From Candidatus Omnitrophota bacterium (GTDB lineage: Bacteria; Omnitrophota; Gorgyraeia; Tantalellales; Tantalellaceae), in the NCBI GenBank assembly GCA_028717825.1, contig JAQUNB010000045.1, positions 1 through 8,093 on the forward strand: a stretch of 8,093 nt of DNA, in the 5' to 3' direction. Of this stretch, positions 6,927-8,093 are shown one piece after another; position 1 is the stretch's first letter, and every line of letters begins with the position of its first letter. The notes below the pieces were generated by a model. That model saw only the letters and a program-made list of their open reading frames with translations. It was not told the origin of the DNA and ran no database searches. Made by a program: the position numbers and the translations under genes.

Positions 6927-6960
6927 CCTGAAAACAACAGGTCTTAATCTTATTTTTTCC

Positions 6961-6988
6961 GGTACTACATACCACATACTACCTACTA
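6961..6988. repeat. Heptanucleotide tandem array, class C copy 3 (CATACTA)
   Basis: Four 7-base units follow the consensus CATACTA. One is perfect (6975-6981), 6968-6974 and 6982-6988 have one mismatch each, and the first (6961-6967) is GGTACTA. It begins three bases after the argF stop codon and is 26/28 identical to 5657-5684 after argG. Confidence 0.85.
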
Positions 6989-6991
6989 ACC

Positions 6992-7912
6992 TTACCGTTT
7001 CCCAAGTAATTTCAACAGGATCGCCTTCTGCACGTGCATCCTATTCTCCGCCTGATCGTATATAACGGAATTTTTTCCGTCTATCACATCAGTAACTTCT
7101 TCTCCGCGGTGCGCCGGGAGGCAATGCATTATAAGGGTGTCCTTCTTGGCGCACTTCATCAACTTCTCGTTGACCTGAAAGTTCTCGAAATCTCTCAGCC
7201 GTTTTCCCCTTTCGTCCTCCTGCCCCATGCTGACCCACACATCCGTATAGACAACATCGCTTTCACGAACAGCCTCTTGAGCATCGTTAAAAACTTCTAT
7301 CTTCGAACCATTGTCTTTGGCGAATTTCAAAGCGTTCTCAAGTATCGCCTTTTGGGGCTCATACCCTTTTGGAGTCGCTACTTTCACATTAACACCGGTT
7401 TTCGCGCAAACCAAAAGTAAAGAATTCAGGACATTGTTGCCGTCCCCAACATATGCCAATACCGCACCCTTCAGTTTTCCCATTTTTTCTTGAATGGTAA
7501 AAATATCGCTGAGCGCCTGACACGGATGCTCCAGATCGGACAAACCGTTTATTACCGGCACATCCGAGTACGAAGCGAGCGCTTCCACATCCTGATGCGA
7601 ATAGACCCTAGCCACGACCCCGTCCACATAGCGCGAGATGACCCGCGCGACATCTTTAACGGATTCGCGTTTACCCATATCTATTTCCCTAGGGCTCAAA
7701 TAAAGAACATATCCGCCCAGATGTACCATCGCCACTTCAAATGATATACGTGTCCTGTTGGATGGTTTTTGGAACAAAAGCGCTAAGGTTCTATCCTTTA
7801 AGGCTGTTTTTTTTGAAAGAGGCGACTTTTTAAGTTTTTTAGCTGTCTTAAGTATTTCCAATATCTCGAGTGTAGACAGATCATTGATAGTTATCAGATT
7901 TTTTTTATTCAT
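6992..7912 (-). CDS. argF: Ornithine carbamoyltransferase
   Basis: This 306-residue transcarbamylase transfers the carbamoyl group of carbamoyl phosphate to ornithine, giving citrulline. The carbamoyl-phosphate loop is FQKPSNRTRISFEV (47-60), with Asn52 where STRTR is usual. HPCQ is at 129-132 and the second-domain GDGNNVLNS at 157-164. Asp224 with SMGQE (228-232) forms the ornithine-binding loop, which separates it from aspartate transcarbamylase. HCLPAHRGEEV (263-273) carries the catalytic Cys264 region, and ENRMHVQKA (289-297) closes the site. Length is standard (about 300-330). The start at 7912 overlaps the argD stop as ATGA, so its translation is likely coupled. An acetyl- or succinylornithine transcarbamylase is less likely because the SMG loop is of the OTCase type. 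Confidence 0.95.
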   Translation of the reverse strand: MNKKNLITINDLSTLEILEILKTAKKLKKSPLSKKTALKDRTLALLFQKPSNRTRISFEVAMVHLGGYVLYLSPREIDMGKRESVKDVARVISRYVDGVVARVYSHQDVEALASYSDVPVINGLSDLEHPCQALSDIFTIQEKMGKLKGAVLAYVGDGNNVLNSLLLVCAKTGVNVKVATPKGYEPQKAILENALKFAKDNGSKIEVFNDAQEAVRESDVVYTDVWVSMGQEDERGKRLRDFENFQVNEKLMKCAKKDTLIMHCLPAHRGEEVTDVIDGKNSVIYDQAENRMHVQKAILLKLLGKR

Positions 7913-8093
7913 TTTTTCACCAGAACTTTTGACAGTATTTTTGTCGCGTCATCTATATTCTTTTTGGTAACAGTTATCGGCGGCATGATACGCAGTATAT
8001 TTTTCTGCGTGCAATTTATCAAAAGCCCATCCTTCATACAGGCTTCCGCGACACAAGAGGCGTCTTCCATATCAAGCTCTACCCCGAGCATAA
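7909..8093 (-). CDS. argD: Acetylornithine aminotransferase, C-terminal part (truncated by window edge)
   Basis: The frame enters from the right edge and ends with TGA at 7911-7909, giving the last 60 or so residues of a class III PLP aminotransferase (about 390-400 residues when complete). The visible sequence (L)MLGVELD, then KDGLLINCTQKNILRIMPPITVTKKNIDDA, is the ArgD C-terminus: the GLMLGVEL strand and the LLINC-x(4)-LR-x(2)PP segment. The ATG at 8091 is an internal Met, not a start. The enzyme makes N-acetylornithine from the semialdehyde, and in some bacteria the same protein also serves as succinyl-diaminopimelate aminotransferase. Here dapL makes that second role unnecessary. Other class III aminotransferases share this tail, so the name rests partly on argF overlapping it. 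Confidence 0.88.
   Translation of the reverse strand, partial: MLGVELDMEDASCVAEACMKDGLLINCTQKNILRIMPPITVTKKNIDDATKILSKVLVKK

Larger units (their letters stand above)
6892..6988. other. Potential large stem-loop in the argF-argG gap
   Basis: Array copy 2 (units from 6899 to 6926) can pair imperfectly with copy 3 (6961-6988), because they are inverted: unit by unit about 5, 7, 5 and 6 of 7 bases are complementary. The 34-base loop (6927-6960) contains a further small stem, CCTG at 6927-6930 with CAGG at 6938-6941. There is no U-run directly after the stem on the transcribed strand, so it does not look like an intrinsic terminator. It could be a processing or stability element in the operon mRNA. 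Confidence 0.5.

Noticed and set aside
5657..6988. Heptad arrays as CRISPR remnants
   Set aside because: The units are 7 bases and contiguous, with no unique spacers and no cas genes, so they are tandem repeats and not repeat-spacer arrays.
6877..6991. A promoter for argG in the argF-argG gap
   Set aside because: A TTGTTT followed 17 bases later by TACATA on the minus strand gives only half-matches to the sigma-70 boxes, and the second box lies in the repeat array, so it is too weak to call.

Overview
The window is one uninterrupted amino-acid biosynthesis cluster, read entirely from the minus strand. In transcription order (right to left) it holds the 3' end of argD, then argF, argG, argH, lysA, dapF, dapA, dapB and the 5' end of dapL. 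Both terminal genes are cut by the window edges. Every gene body is full length for its family and keeps its main catalytic motifs, so I see no pseudogene. No RNA gene, phage gene, transposase, CRISPR array or plus-strand gene can be supported.

Functionally there are two halves. ArgD, ArgF, ArgG and ArgH are the acetylornithine aminotransferase step and the three steps from ornithine to arginine. DapA, DapB, DapL, DapF and LysA form a complete route from aspartate semialdehyde plus pyruvate to meso-diaminopimelate and lysine by the short LL-diaminopimelate aminotransferase route, which needs no dapD, dapC or dapE. The same genes therefore also supply peptidoglycan diaminopimelate. argD/argF (ATGA) and lysA/dapF (TAATG) overlap, and argH-lysA, dapA-dapB and dapB-dapL are separated by 11-36 bases. 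This argues for a single transcript with translational coupling. No promoter was convincingly found inside it.

The unusual content is in the three larger intergenic gaps: argF-argG (114 bases), argG-argH (246 bases) and dapF-dapA (76 bases). Each carries degenerate tandem arrays with a strict 7-base period, in three sequence classes: AGTGACT, CGTGTTT, and CATACTA with its complement TAGTATG. The CATACTA class occurs three times around argG, as a 28-base near-identical direct repeat after argF and after argG, plus an inverted copy just before argG. The argG-argH gap also holds a REP/BIME-like pair of inverted 26-base palindromes with GAAA loops. Their differences are exactly compensatory.

The organism is a bacterium of moderate GC content making meso-DAP through DapL. 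The arg-lys gene order is, from memory, shared with Geobacter-type Desulfobacterota and with uncultured phyla such as Omnitrophota. The heptad-repeat-rich spacers make me lean towards an uncultured lineage of the latter kind, but the sequence alone does not settle this. I see no new enzyme system. The heptad repeats are the part most likely to be under-described.
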